A stretch of 64,000 nucleotides of DNA. Source: Limnohabitans sp. WS1 (GTDB taxonomy: Bacteria; Pseudomonadota; Gammaproteobacteria; Burkholderiales; Burkholderiaceae_C). The notes below the pieces were generated by a model. That model was not told the DNA's origin and did no database searches. It was given only the letters and a program-made list of their open reading frames with translations. The position numbers were made by a program, and so were the translations under genes. Below, one piece after another: positions 34,655-43,079 of this stretch (its first letter is position 1; every line of letters begins with the position of its first letter). Location of the stretch: positions 124,001 through 188,000 of the forward strand of contig NZ_NERU01000007.1 of NCBI RefSeq assembly GCF_003063265.1. Reading direction: 5' to 3'.

Positions 34655-34835
34655 ATTTGTAGGAGCACCGCCCTCGGTGCGATGGGGGTGGTGGTCTGCG
34701 AGGCTCTATCGCGGCGGGGGCGCCGCTCCCACAAGGGGTATGCCTGCATTTTGTAGGGGCCCACCCCTGTGGGGGAAATCTTCGGGGCACGTCCCACGCC
34801 TATCGCCCACGGGGTGGGCTCCCACAGAGGGTGTC
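34655..34835. repeat. REP/BIME-like repeat pair
   Basis: Two imperfect palindromic modules. The first (about 34659-34735) has TGTAGGAGC at one end and GCGCCGCTCCCACAA at the other. The second (about 34754-34829) starts TGTAGGGGCCC and ends GGGCTCCCACA. They share the GTAGGAG...CTCCTAC plan and the ATGCCTGCATTTTGTAG linker with the array at 38742-38957. They lie between the convergent recJ and coaD ends. Confidence 0.75.
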
Positions 34836-35342
34836 TCAATGCTTGGTGGCCACTTTGCCCTGCAAGGCATTGAGCACGGGAGCCGACACCAAACCCGACA
34901 CATCGCCACCCAGCTTGGCAATTTCACGCACCAAGGTGCTGCTGATGTGCTGCACATGGGCGCTGGTGTGCAAAAACACGGTGTCCACTTCCGGTGCCAA
35001 GTGGCGGTTCATGCCCGACATTTGCGTTTCGTAGTCGTAATCGGTCACCGAGCGCAGGCCGCGCACGATGACCTGAGCGTTTTGCGAACGCACAAACTCG
35101 ACGATCAGGCCGTCAAACGGCAGCGCCTTCACGTTCGGGCAGTCGGCCAAAGCCGCTTGCGCCAGGGCCACGCGCTCGTCCAGACTGAACAGGGTTTTTT
35201 TGTGATGTGCCACAGCCACGGCAATGATGACCTCGTCAAACATTTGGGCAGCGCGACGGATCGCGTCTTCGTGGCCCAGGGTGAGCGGGTCAAAGGTGCC
35301 GGAATAAACAGCTGTCACAGCGGTGTTGGCAGATCGGCTCAT
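34836..35342 (-). CDS. coaD: Phosphopantetheine adenylyltransferase
   Basis: A 168-aa enzyme of coenzyme A synthesis that makes dephospho-CoA from phosphopantetheine and ATP. Diagnostic motifs are G-T-F-D-P-L-T-L-G-H (nucleotidyl-transfer T/HxGH), R-G-L-R-S-V-T-D-Y-D-Y-E and I-S-S-T-L-V-R-E. The length is normal. The start ATG at 35342 overlaps the rsmD stop by 4 nt (ATGA), the usual rsmD-coaD pairing. Confidence 0.95.
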   Translation of the reverse strand: MSRSANTAVTAVYSGTFDPLTLGHEDAIRRAAQMFDEVIIAVAVAHHKKTLFSLDERVALAQAALADCPNVKALPFDGLIVEFVRSQNAQVIVRGLRSVTDYDYETQMSGMNRHLAPEVDTVFLHTSAHVQHISSTLVREIAKLGGDVSGLVSAPVLNALQGKVATKH

Positions 35343-36037
35343 GGCGTGTCTCCTTCAGCAGGGGTGGCAATCGAGGTGGGTGCAGATTCAGGGCTGACCC
35401 GTTGCAACAAATGGGCGTGCACCGCGCCTGCTTTGAGGTGGCGTTCGCACTGTAGCCCCAAGGCTGTCAATGTCTCTGTGGGCCAAGCCACAGGCGCTTC
35501 CAAATAAATCCAGCCCCCCACGGGCACAGCCCGGGTGGCGGCTTTCAGGGCTGGCTCAAACCATGGGCCGTCAAAAGGCGGGTCAATGAACACCAGGTCC
35601 ACACTGCCCGCAGGCAACCGGCCCAAAGTGCTCACCGCGTCGCCGCGCTGCACACTGACCATGCTGGCTTTGAGGCGGGTGGCGTTGTCTTGTAAATCGC
35701 GCACCAAAACCGCGTCTTGCTCGACCATCAGCACATGGGCCGCGCCGCGCGATGCAGCCTCCAGGCCCAGCACGCCCGTGCCCGCAAACGCGTCCACGCA
35801 GCGCCAGCCGTTCAGGTCCTGACCCAGCCAGTTGAACAGCGTCTCGCGCACACGGTCGGGCGTGGGGCGCAGACCGGGTTTGTCGATCACCTTCAAGCGG
35901 GTGCGCCGCCACTGCCCGCCGATGATGCGGATCTCGTGCGAGGGCGGGCCTTTGGGGGTTTTGGCAACAGGTTTTCGGGCTGCAGGTTTGGAAGCTGCGG
36001 CATGGGTCGATGAGCGTGATGTTTTCGATGAGGGCAT
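35339..36037 (-). CDS. rsmD: 16S rRNA (guanine966-N2)-methyltransferase RsmD
   Basis: A 232-aa SAM-dependent RNA methyltransferase that modifies G966 of 16S rRNA. The signature R-I-I-G-G-Q-W-R-R-T-R-L begins after a basic Ser/Ala/Lys-rich N-terminal extension of about 35 residues. R-P-T-P-D-R-V-R-E-T-L-F-N-W-L, SAM motif D-A-F-A-G-T-G-V-L-G and catalytic D-P-P-F-D follow. I use ATG 36037; a start 18 codons upstream is possible but adds no conserved residues. It is co-translated with coaD. Confidence 0.93.
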   Translation of the reverse strand: MPSSKTSRSSTHAAASKPAARKPVAKTPKGPPSHEIRIIGGQWRRTRLKVIDKPGLRPTPDRVRETLFNWLGQDLNGWRCVDAFAGTGVLGLEAASRGAAHVLMVEQDAVLVRDLQDNATRLKASMVSVQRGDAVSTLGRLPAGSVDLVFIDPPFDGPWFEPALKAATRAVPVGGWIYLEAPVAWPTETLTALGLQCERHLKAGAVHAHLLQRVSPESAPTSIATPAEGDTP

Positions 36038-36157
36038 GGTGCACAAGTGTAAAGGCCGCTGCCCACTGCGAACGCGATCTGACCTGGACATGGACGAGAA
36101 ACAGCGCAGCTTCCAGCGTCACTGCTGGACACCTGTGGCTCACAACAAAGCCAGACG

Positions 36158-36190
36158 AAAAAAAACCAGCATCACGCTGGTTTTTTTTCA
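36158..36190 (-). terminator. Rho-independent terminator after the Ala-rich gene
   Basis: The stem AAAACCAGC (36162-36170) pairs with GCTGGTTTT (36176-36184) across ATCAC, with an A-run on one side and a T-run on the other. It lies 40 nt past the end of the gene at 36231 and upstream of rsmD, and may work in both directions. Confidence 0.85.
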
Positions 36191-36230
36191 ACAAGGTCAG
36201 GGACTCCGCGTGAACGCGGGTCCCGTGTCA

Positions 36231-36638
36231 TCACTTGACAGCCGCCACTTTGGCATCCGCCTTGGCTTGTGCCTTGGCGGCGGCTTTGGCCGCTTTCTTT
36301 TCGGCTTTGGCTTTGGCGCGACTTTCCGCCTTCTCTTTTGCAGTGGCCGTCATATCAGCTTTGGCATCTTTGGCTGTGGCCACGGCCGCAGCAGGTGCAG
36401 TGACAGCTGTTGCAGCAGTCGCGGCTGCGGCAGGTGCTGCGACAGCAGTCGCGGCTTTGGTTGCAGTCGCGTTCGCGGCAGCAGCAGGTGCTGTAACAGC
36501 TGTCGCAGCTTTGGCTGCGGTCGCGTTTGCTGCTGCGGCAGCAGGTGCTGTGACAGCTGTCGCAGGCAAGGCGGGCGCTTGGGCGAATGCACCGACGGCA
36601 AAAAAACCGGCAACGAGGGTGGCGAGCAGCTTGTTCAT
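36231..36638 (-). CDS. Small exported Ala-rich, Lys-tailed hypothetical protein
   Basis: A 135-aa low-complexity protein. A signal peptide (M-N-K-L-L-A-T-L-V-A-G-F-F-A-V-G-A-F-A-Q) is followed by a repetitive A-A-A-T-A-V-T-A-P-A-A-A region (residues about 25-90). A basic K/A/E helix of histone-H1 type follows (K-E-K-A-E-S-R-A-K-A-K-A-E-K-K-A-A-K). The repeats are also visible in DNA, so length polymorphism is likely. No function is assigned; proteins of this composition have been seen as secreted or envelope-associated small proteins. ATG 36638 is preferred over an upstream TTG. A strong terminator follows. Confidence 0.7.
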   Translation of the reverse strand: MNKLLATLVAGFFAVGAFAQAPALPATAVTAPAAAAANATAAKAATAVTAPAAAANATATKAATAVAAPAAAATAATAVTAPAAAVATAKDAKADMTATAKEKAESRAKAKAEKKAAKAAAKAQAKADAKVAAVK

Positions 36639-36690
36639 GATCAAAACTCTTTCATCAGGTTTTCAGTCCAACACTTTGTTGAACTTGCAA

Positions 36691-38052
36691 CTACAACGCC
36701 CCCTGCGCCAGTCCTGATGACGCGCTGGGCACTCCAGTTGTAACGCCGTGTTTCGTCGCACGGCGAATGCCTGGGCTGTAGCGTTGCCAAGCCAAGTCGT
36801 GGTGCTCAATGGCGGGCTCGTGGCCCATGACCAAATCGGTCACCAATTGCCCACTGCCGCAGGCCATGGTCCAACCCAGGGTGCCGTGCGCGGTGTTCAA
36901 AAACAGCCCCTGCACCGGGCACGCCCCCACCACCGGGGTGCTGTCCGGCGTCATCGGGCGCAAGCCTGTCCAAAATTGCGCCTTGGATACATCGCCGCCC
37001 GGAAAGAGGTCTTGCACCACCATCTCCAGCGTTTGACGGCGGCGCTCATCGAGCGACAGGTCGTAGCCCACCAAGCCAGCCATGCCGCCCACGCGGATGC
37101 GTTGGTCAAAACGGGTGATGGCCACTTTGTAGCTTTCATCCAGCACCGTCGAGACCGGTGCCCGCGCCGCATCGACCAAGGGCAAGGTGAGCGAGTAGCC
37201 CTTGACCGGGTAGACCGGCAAGTTCATGCCCAAAGGTTGCAACAAGGCCCTTGACTGCACACCCAGCGCCAGCACCACACGGTCGGCAGCCACATGGCGC
37301 AGGGGCTGACCCTTCTCCGGCCCAGAAGCTGCTTGCACCCACGCCCCTTGCACACGGCCGCCTTGCACATCAAGCGCGGCGATGTCCTGCCCCCACTCAA
37401 AACGCACACCGGCGGCCTCGGCCATGGCCGCCAAGCGGGTGCTGAACAGGTGGCAGTCGCCGGTTTCGTCGTCGGGCAAGCGCAGGCCCCCGGCCAGGCG
37501 CGGCAAAGCGTCGGCCAGGCCCGGCTCAACGCCCGCCAACTGTTCTCGGCTGAGCAACTCAAAAGGCACGCCGCAGTCGCGCAACACCGCAATGTCTTTG
37601 TGCGCGGCATCGAGCTGGGCCTGGGTGCGAAACAACTGCAAGGTGCCGCCTTGGCGTTCTTCATAGCTCAGCCCCGTGTCGGCCCGCAGCTGGCGCAGCA
37701 CATCGCGGCTGTAGTTGGACAGGCGCATCATGCGTTCTTTGTTGGTGGCGTAGTCGGCCCCATTGCACTGGGCCAGCATGCTCATCAACCAGCGCAATTG
37801 GAACAGGCTGCCGTCCGGACGCAGGCTCAAAGGGGCATGTTTTTGAAACAACCACTTGATCGCCTTCAAAGGAATGCCGGGGGCCGCCCACGGCGTGGAG
37901 TAACCCGGCGAGACCTGCCCGGCGTTGGCAAAGCTGGTCTCCATGGCGGGGCCGCTTTGGCGGTCGATCACGGTGACCTCGGCCCCGGCGCGGGCCAGAA
38001 AATAGGCGGTGGTGGTGCCAATGACACCCGAACCCAAAACAAGGACTTTCAT
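36691..38052 (-). CDS. dadA: D-amino acid dehydrogenase
   Basis: A 453-aa FAD enzyme that oxidises D-amino acids (chiefly D-alanine) to keto acids and feeds electrons to the respiratory chain. The FAD motif is [14 protein letters not shown] at the N-terminus, followed by [19 protein letters not shown], a DadA signature. The C-terminal [14 protein letters not shown] and [13 protein letters not shown] complete the family pattern. A C-terminal tail of about 25 residues is extra. An Lrp-type regulator is divergent from 38183, as expected for DadA control. Confidence 0.93.
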   Translation of the reverse strand: MKVLVLGSGVIGTTTAYFLARAGAEVTVIDRQSGPAMETSFANAGQVSPGYSTPWAAPGIPLKAIKWLFQKHAPLSLRPDGSLFQLRWLMSMLAQCNGADYATNKERMMRLSNYSRDVLRQLRADTGLSYEERQGGTLQLFRTQAQLDAAHKDIAVLRDCGVPFELLSREQLAGVEPGLADALPRLAGGLRLPDDETGDCHLFSTRLAAMAEAAGVRFEWGQDIAALDVQGGRVQGAWVQAASGPEKGQPLRHVAADRVVLALGVQSRALLQPLGMNLPVYPVKGYSLTLPLVDAARAPVSTVLDESYKVAITRFDQRIRVGGMAGLVGYDLSLDERRRQTLEMVVQDLFPGGDVSKAQFWTGLRPMTPDSTPVVGACPVQGLFLNTAHGTLGWTMACGSGQLVTDLVMGHEPAIEHHDLAWQRYSPGIRRATKHGVTTGVPSASSGLAQGAL

Positions 38053-38182
38053 GGAGATGGCCTCTTAAATCTGCAATGAAATGGATTCTAAGAACCACTT
38101 GTCAGTGAATTTCATTGAAAATCAAACTCATGACAGTGAAAGACACCGAACACCCCATTCCCCATGAAGGCCGCGCAGTGAA

Positions 38183-38653
38183 ATGACCGAACTCGACCGC
38201 ATCGACCTGAAAATCCTGGACGCCCTGCAGGCCCAAGGCCGTCTGAGCATGACCGAGCTGGCCGAACGGGTGGGCCTGTCGGCCTCACCCTGCACCGAGC
38301 GGGTGCGCCGCATGGAGCGCGAAGGCGTGATCACCGGTTACCACGCGCACCTGCACCCCCAGGCGCTGGGGCGCACGCTGCTGGTGTTTGTGGAGGTTCG
38401 CCTGTCCAGCAAATCGGACGAGGTGTTCGAGAAAGTGCGTGCGGCCATGCAGGCCCTGCCCGAGGTGATGGAGTGCCACTTGGTGTCGGGCAGTTTTGAC
38501 TACCTGATCAAGGCACGCCTGAAGGGCATGAGCGATTACCGCAGTTTGCTGGGCAAGCTGCTCAAAAACATCCCGGTGCCCGCCGAGTCACACAGCTATG
38601 TGGTGATGGAAGAGGTCAAGGAAAGCATGCAGCTGGCTTTGGGGCGGGCTTGA
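38183..38653 (+). CDS. Lrp/AsnC-family transcriptional regulator
   Basis: A 156-aa regulator. An N-terminal helix-turn-helix (L-D-R-I-D-L-K-I-L-D-A-L-Q-A-Q-G-R, M-T-E-L-A-E-R-V-G-L-S-A-S-P-C-T-E-R-V-R-R) is followed by the RAM ligand-binding domain (V-F-V-E-V-R-L, G-S-F-D-Y-L-I-K). It is divergent from dadA with a 130-bp spacer, so it is probably the amino-acid-responsive regulator of dadA (DadR/BkdR-like, inference). The spacer holds TTCATTGAAAATC/TCATGACAGTG-type AT-rich half-sites but no clear symmetric operator. Confidence 0.9.
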   Translation: MTELDRIDLKILDALQAQGRLSMTELAERVGLSASPCTERVRRMEREGVITGYHAHLHPQALGRTLLVFVEVRLSSKSDEVFEKVRAAMQALPEVMECHLVSGSFDYLIKARLKGMSDYRSLLGKLLKNIPVPAESHSYVVMEEVKESMQLALGRA

Positions 38654-38741
38654 GCGCGGTTGGGCATCAGATCAACTCACGCGATAGGCTTGCCTTGATG
38701 CTGCCTTCCGACAGGCCATGCGGCTGAACGCATGTTGTGAT

Positions 38742-38957
38742 TGTGGGAGCTCCGCCCTCGGGGCGATGATCTTTTTGTAGGAGCCCCGCCCTCGGGGCGA
38801 TGGGAGGTGGTCTGCGAGGGGCGATCGCGACGGGGGCGTCGCTCCTACAGGGAGATGCCCTGCATTTTGTAGCAGCCCCGCCCTCGGGGCGATAGGTCGT
38901 GGTCTGTGAAGGTTTTCGCGACGAGGGCGTCGCTCCTACAGGGGCAATGCCCTGCAT
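38742..38957. repeat. REP-like tandem array
   Basis: Two roughly 90-100 nt units plus a partial one. Each runs TGTAG(G/C)AGCCCCGCCCTCGGGGCGAT, then GGTGGTCTGCGAGG or GTGGTCTGTGAAGG, then TCGCGACGGGGGCGTCGCTCCTACAG or its variant. The units end in ATGCCCTGCAT. Each folds into a long imperfect hairpin. The array lies between the Lrp gene end and the M16 peptidase end (convergent), filling most of 38654-38977. Same family as 27560 and 34655. Confidence 0.85.
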
Positions 38958-38977
38958 GTTGGCCACCTGCAGACCTT

Positions 38978-40378
38978 TCAGGGCGCAGCGCCCACCACCA
39001 CCGTGACCATGCGCTCGGGCTGCAGCACCCGGGCCATGGCGCGTTGCACATCGGCGGCGCTGACGCGCTCGATCTGCCGCGTCCAGGTGTTCAGGTAGTC
39101 CAGCGGCAGCCGGTTCCAGGCGATGTTGGCCACGTTGTCCAGCAGCTTGCGGTTGCTGTCGATGCGCAGGGCAAAGCCGCCCACCAGGTTGGATTTGGCC
39201 GCTGTCAGCTCGGCCTCGGTCGGGCCCTGGCGCACAAAGCCTTGCACCACCTCTTGGGCCACTGCCACGGCTTGCTTGGCCTGGTCGGGGCGGGTTTGCA
39301 GGCCCACGGTGAAGGCTCCGGCGTGCTGGCCTGGGGCAAAACCGCTGTAGACGCTGTAGCTCAGGCCACGTTTTTCGCGCACCTGCTCGGTCAGGCGCGA
39401 AACAAAACCACCCCCGCCCAAAATGTGGTTGCCCACCAGCAGGGCAAAGAAGTCGGGGTCGGTGCGTTTGTAGCCGGGCTGGCCAATCAACACATGGGCC
39501 TGGGCCGAGTCAAAAGGCAAGTTCAGGTTTTCCGCAGCGGCCAAAGGGGCCACTTCGGGCACGGGCGGCAAGCTGGCGCAGCCTGACTCACGGGGCCACT
39601 GCGCCAGCAGGCGCTGCACCAAGGCATCGGCTTGGGCGCGGGTCAAAGCGCCCACCACACTCACCGTGGCGCGGCAAGCGCGCAGGGCCTGGGCGTGCAG
39701 GTTTTTCAGATCTTGCACACCGATGCGCGACAAGCTCTCGGGGGTGGCCCGAAAACCATAGGGGTGCGTGCCATACACGGCTTGTGCAAAGCGTTGCTGC
39801 ACCACCGTGCCGGGCTTGGTGAGTGATTCCCGGATGGAGGCGCTGATGCGTTCGCGGTCACGCAGCCACATGGCCTCGGGAAAAGCCGGGTGCGCCATTT
39901 GCCGGGCCGCCAGTGCCACGGCTTTGTCCAGCAAATCGGGGTAGCTCAGGCTGCGCAGGCCAAAGCTCATGCGGTCACCGCTTGCACTGGCACCAAAGCT
40001 GGCACCCAAATCGGCCCAGGCCTCACCGATCTGGTTTTCGTCCAGGGCCTGGGGGTAAGGGCCTTGGCCCTTCCCTTGCACTTGCGGCTCGGCACGGGTG
40101 CCGTTGGCCATTTGCCCGGCCATGACCGAGGCCAGGCCAGCCTGCGCCGCCGGGTCACGGCGGCTGCCCGCGTCGATGTCGATCTGCACATCGACCATGG
40201 GGATGGCCTGGCTCTCGACCAGGTACACCCGTGCACCGCTGGGCTGGGTCCAGTGCTGGATGGGCAAGGAAGCGTGCGCCCAGCTGGCCGCGGCCCAACA
40301 GGCCAGCGTCAAGGCCGTGCGCCGCCAAGCCAGGGCGTTCAAGGAAGGGATGAGGAACATGGGGTTTGAAACTTTCAT
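38978..40378 (-). CDS. M16-family peptidase-like subunit without zinc motif
   Basis: A 466-aa exported protein. A hydrophobic signal-like segment (L-A-C-W-A-A-A-S-W-A-H-A) lies within the first 35 residues and two M16 repeats follow. The zinc motif H-x-x-E-H is absent: the aligned stretch reads A-G-L-A-S-V-M-A-G-Q-M. The C-terminal half keeps F-V-S-R-L-T-E-Q-V-R-E-K-R-G-L-S-Y-S, the substrate-binding R/Y region. It starts 8 nt after the catalytic partner gene, so the pair should form a heterodimer like other M16B peptidases with one active and one inactive subunit. The exact start (40378 or 40360) is uncertain. Confidence 0.88.
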   Translation of the reverse strand: MKVSNPMFLIPSLNALAWRRTALTLACWAAASWAHASLPIQHWTQPSGARVYLVESQAIPMVDVQIDIDAGSRRDPAAQAGLASVMAGQMANGTRAEPQVQGKGQGPYPQALDENQIGEAWADLGASFGASASGDRMSFGLRSLSYPDLLDKAVALAARQMAHPAFPEAMWLRDRERISASIRESLTKPGTVVQQRFAQAVYGTHPYGFRATPESLSRIGVQDLKNLHAQALRACRATVSVVGALTRAQADALVQRLLAQWPRESGCASLPPVPEVAPLAAAENLNLPFDSAQAHVLIGQPGYKRTDPDFFALLVGNHILGGGGFVSRLTEQVREKRGLSYSVYSGFAPGQHAGAFTVGLQTRPDQAKQAVAVAQEVVQGFVRQGPTEAELTAAKSNLVGGFALRIDSNRKLLDNVANIAWNRLPLDYLNTWTRQIERVSAADVQRAMARVLQPERMVTVVVGAAP

Positions 40379-40386
40379 GAAGCGCT

Positions 40387-41829
40387 TTAATGGCGGGCAC
40401 CGGGCAGGGCGCGACGCGCCCGGGGCTGGCCCGACATAGGCTGGGGCAACAAGGTGGCCACAGTGAGGCTGTCGTCACCAAAATACTTTTGCGCCACGGC
40501 CTGCACCTGGGCAGGCGTGACCTGCCTCAGCCGGGCGATCAGCTGCGCCCCGTAGTCTGGCGGCAAACCCAGTGTCCAGGCCACGCCCAACTCACGCGCT
40601 TGGTTAAACACCGAATCGAGCTTGTAAATTTCGCTGGCCACCCATTGGGTTTTGACGCGCTGCAGCTCGGCCTCGTTCACGCCCTCGGTAGCCACGCGTT
40701 GCACCTGGGCCCGCAAGGCCGCTTCCAGCGCTTGCGGCGTTTGGCCTTTGGCGGGCACACCTTCCAGGTAAAAGAACTGCGGCCCACGCCCCATGAGTCC
40801 GTTGTAAGCCCCCGCGCTGTCGGCCAGGCGGTTTTCACCTTGGGTCAGGGCGCGGTCCAGACGCGCGCCGCTGTAGCCATCGAGCACAGCGGCCAGCACC
40901 GTCAAGGCGAGGGCATCGTCATGTTCGGGCGAGGCCGCGAGGCTCACCAAGCGCGGCACTTTGAAAGCCAAGGCCACATACGACTGCTCGGCCGGGGCTT
41001 TGAATTCGAAGCGGCGCAAGCCTTGCTGCGCGGGCTCTTCCCGGGGTTTGCGATCGGGCACGGCGCGGATCGGGATGCTGCCGTAATACTTCTCAGCCAG
41101 TGCCTTGACTTGCAGCGGGTCCACATCGCCCGCCACCACCACGGCCGCATTGGCAGGGGTGTACCACTTGCGGTAAAAATCGCGGGCGTCTTGCGCCGTC
41201 ATGGCCTCCAGGTCGCTCATCCAGCCAACGATGGGGCGGCGGTAGGGCGAGGCCGACAAGGCCGTGGCCGAGAGCATTTCGTGCAATTGGGCGCGGGGGT
41301 TGTCGTCGGTGCGCAAGCGGCGCTCTTCTTTCACCACCTCCAGCTCTTTGGCAAATTCGGCATCGGGCCACTGGTTGTTGGCAAAGCGGTCCGACTCCAG
41401 ACGCATCACGGCTTCAAGCTGGCTGGAGGGAATTTGCTGGTAATAGCCGGTGTAATCCTTGGCGGTGAAGGCGTTTTCGCGTCCGCCCAAAGCGGCCACA
41501 CGGCGCGAGAACTCTCCCACAGCCAAAGTGGGCGTGCCTTTGAACAGCATGTGCTCCAGCACATGGGCCACACCGCTGGTGCCATCCACCTCGTCCATGG
41601 AGCCCACGCGCAGCCAGACCATGTGCACCGCCGTGGGGGCGCGACGGTCGGGTTTGACCCACAGTGTCATGCCATTGGCCAAGGTGAAAGTCTGGACCTG
41701 GCTTGGGGCAGCCTGTTCTCGCGGCGGCGGGCTGTTTGATGGTGCTTGCGGTGCCTGCGCCATGGCGCTCAAGCTGCTGCTGAGCAAGGCTGTTGTCAAA
41801 GAAAGACCCAAAAGAAAGTTCGGTTTCAT
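40387..41829 (-). CDS. M16-family zinc metallopeptidase (catalytic subunit)
   Basis: A 480-aa periplasmic or envelope peptidase. Signal peptide M-K-P-N-F-L-L-G-L-S-L... with A-M-A-Q cleavage near residue 25. Zinc motif H89-V-L-E92-H93, with a downstream E-L-E-V-V-K-E-E-R-R segment supplying the third ligand. The second half is the inactive M16 repeat. Start at ATG 41829 (AAGGA at suitable distance); ATG 41838 is an alternative. It lies divergent to ftsY with only 28 nt between start codons, and upstream of its non-catalytic partner. Processing of peptides or quality control is the usual role. Confidence 0.9.
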   Translation of the reverse strand: MKPNFLLGLSLTTALLSSSLSAMAQAPQAPSNSPPPREQAAPSQVQTFTLANGMTLWVKPDRRAPTAVHMVWLRVGSMDEVDGTSGVAHVLEHMLFKGTPTLAVGEFSRRVAALGGRENAFTAKDYTGYYQQIPSSQLEAVMRLESDRFANNQWPDAEFAKELEVVKEERRLRTDDNPRAQLHEMLSATALSASPYRRPIVGWMSDLEAMTAQDARDFYRKWYTPANAAVVVAGDVDPLQVKALAEKYYGSIPIRAVPDRKPREEPAQQGLRRFEFKAPAEQSYVALAFKVPRLVSLAASPEHDDALALTVLAAVLDGYSGARLDRALTQGENRLADSAGAYNGLMGRGPQFFYLEGVPAKGQTPQALEAALRAQVQRVATEGVNEAELQRVKTQWVASEIYKLDSVFNQARELGVAWTLGLPPDYGAQLIARLRQVTPAQVQAVAQKYFGDDSLTVATLLPQPMSGQPRARRALPGARH

Positions 41830-41857
41830 AGAATGCATGATCCTTGAAATCCACGCC

Positions 41858-42922
41858 ATGTTCAGCTTCTTCAAAAAAAAATCCCCACCCGCTGAGGTCC
41901 CATCGGCTCCAGCGGCCGTTGAACCCCAAGTTTCAGCACCCGTCGCCAGCAAGTCACCATCGCCCGCCAGCACACCCACACAGCCCCCGGGCCCGTCTGC
42001 TGCAACCCCTGCCGCCCCTGCCGCCCGCCAAGGCTGGCTGGACCGCCTCAAAGCCGGTCTGCGCAAGACCGGCTCCAGCATCACCACCGTCTTCACCGGC
42101 ACGCGCATCGACGACGAACTGTACGAAGAGCTGGAAACCGCGTTGCTGGTGGCCGACACGGGGGTCAAGGCCACAGAACATTTGCTGCAAGACCTCAAGC
42201 GCCGCGTGAAAGAAGCCAAGGCGACTGACCCATCACAAGTCAAAACGCTGCTGGCCGATGCCATCACCGACTTGCTGACGCCTCTGCAAAAACCCCTGAG
42301 CATTGGCGACCACCACCCCACCGTGATCATGGTGGCGGGCGTCAACGGCGCTGGCAAAACCACCTCGATTGGCAAACTGACCAAGCACCTGGCCGACGAA
42401 GGCCTGAGCGTGCTGCTGGCCGCAGCCGACACCTTCCGCGCCGCCGCCAAAGAGCAGCTGGCGGTTTGGGCCACCCGCAACACGGTGGAGATCGTCAGCC
42501 AGCAAGGCGGTGACCCGGCGGCCGTGAGCTTTGACGCGGTGAGCGCTGGCCGCGCCCGTGGCCGCGACGTGGTCTTGGTCGATACCGCAGGCCGCTTGCC
42601 AACACAAACCCACCTGATGGAAGAGCTGAAAAAAATCAAGCGCGTGGTGCAAAAAGCCGACGGCACCGCACCCCACGAGGTGCTGCTGGTAATCGATGGC
42701 AACACTGGTCAAAACGCTCTGGCCCAAGTCAAAGCCTTTGACGACACGCTGGGGCTGACGGGCCTGATCGTGACCAAGCTGGACGGCACCGCCAAGGGCG
42801 GCGTGCTGTGCGCCATTGCCCGCGAAAAGCCGATTCCGGTCTACTTCATTGGGGTGGGGGAAAAACTGGAAGACCTGGAAACCTTCAACGCCCGTGAGTT
42901 TGCCCAAGCCCTGCTGAGCTGA
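41858..42922 (+). CDS. ftsY: Signal recognition particle receptor FtsY
   Basis: A 354-aa GTPase that docks SRP-ribosome complexes at the inner membrane. A basic amphipathic N-terminus (M-F-S-F-F-K-K-K) and a Pro/Ala/Ser-rich linker precede the NG domain. G1 is G-V-N-G-A-G-K-T-T, then D-T-F-R-A-A-A-K-E-Q-L, G3 D-T-A-G-R-L-P-T, and G4 T-K-L-D-G-T-A-K-G-G. The acidic A-domain seen in E. coli is short here, common in betaproteobacteria. ATG 41858 starts the conserved basic tip. ftsE/ftsX do not follow; rpoH comes next. Confidence 0.95.
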   Translation: MFSFFKKKSPPAEVPSAPAAVEPQVSAPVASKSPSPASTPTQPPGPSAATPAAPAARQGWLDRLKAGLRKTGSSITTVFTGTRIDDELYEELETALLVADTGVKATEHLLQDLKRRVKEAKATDPSQVKTLLADAITDLLTPLQKPLSIGDHHPTVIMVAGVNGAGKTTSIGKLTKHLADEGLSVLLAAADTFRAAAKEQLAVWATRNTVEIVSQQGGDPAAVSFDAVSAGRARGRDVVLVDTAGRLPTQTHLMEELKKIKRVVQKADGTAPHEVLLVIDGNTGQNALAQVKAFDDTLGLTGLIVTKLDGTAKGGVLCAIAREKPIPVYFIGVGEKLEDLETFNAREFAQALLS

Positions 42923-43023
42923 ACACCCCGGTATTTCACCGTTCACCAGCGCACAGACACCCCCCCTCTTCACTCACAAAATAGGGGGAAACCCCAGGCC
43001 CACAGCCAAGCTGAGGCCGCCCT

Positions 43024-43050
43024 TTAGCACTCCTCACCAGAGAGTGCTAA
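43024..43050 (+). promoter_or_regulatory. CIRCE operator (HrcA site) upstream of rpoH
   Basis: A perfect CIRCE element: TTAGCACTC (43024-43032), 9-nt spacer, GAGTGCTAA (43042-43050), identical to the consensus in both arms. It ends 29 nt before the rpoH start. HrcA bound here would repress rpoH until heat or misfolded protein titrates GroEL from HrcA. Sequence-direct match; the regulatory consequence is inferred from known HrcA biology. Confidence 0.95.
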
Positions 43051-43079
43051 CATTGGGGTATTCTGAAAGGAGTTCTGGT

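Noticed and set aside
38053..38182. A defined Lrp operator between dadA and the Lrp gene
   Set aside because: Several TCA/TGA half-sites exist, but no symmetric 15-bp Lrp box could be aligned by eye.
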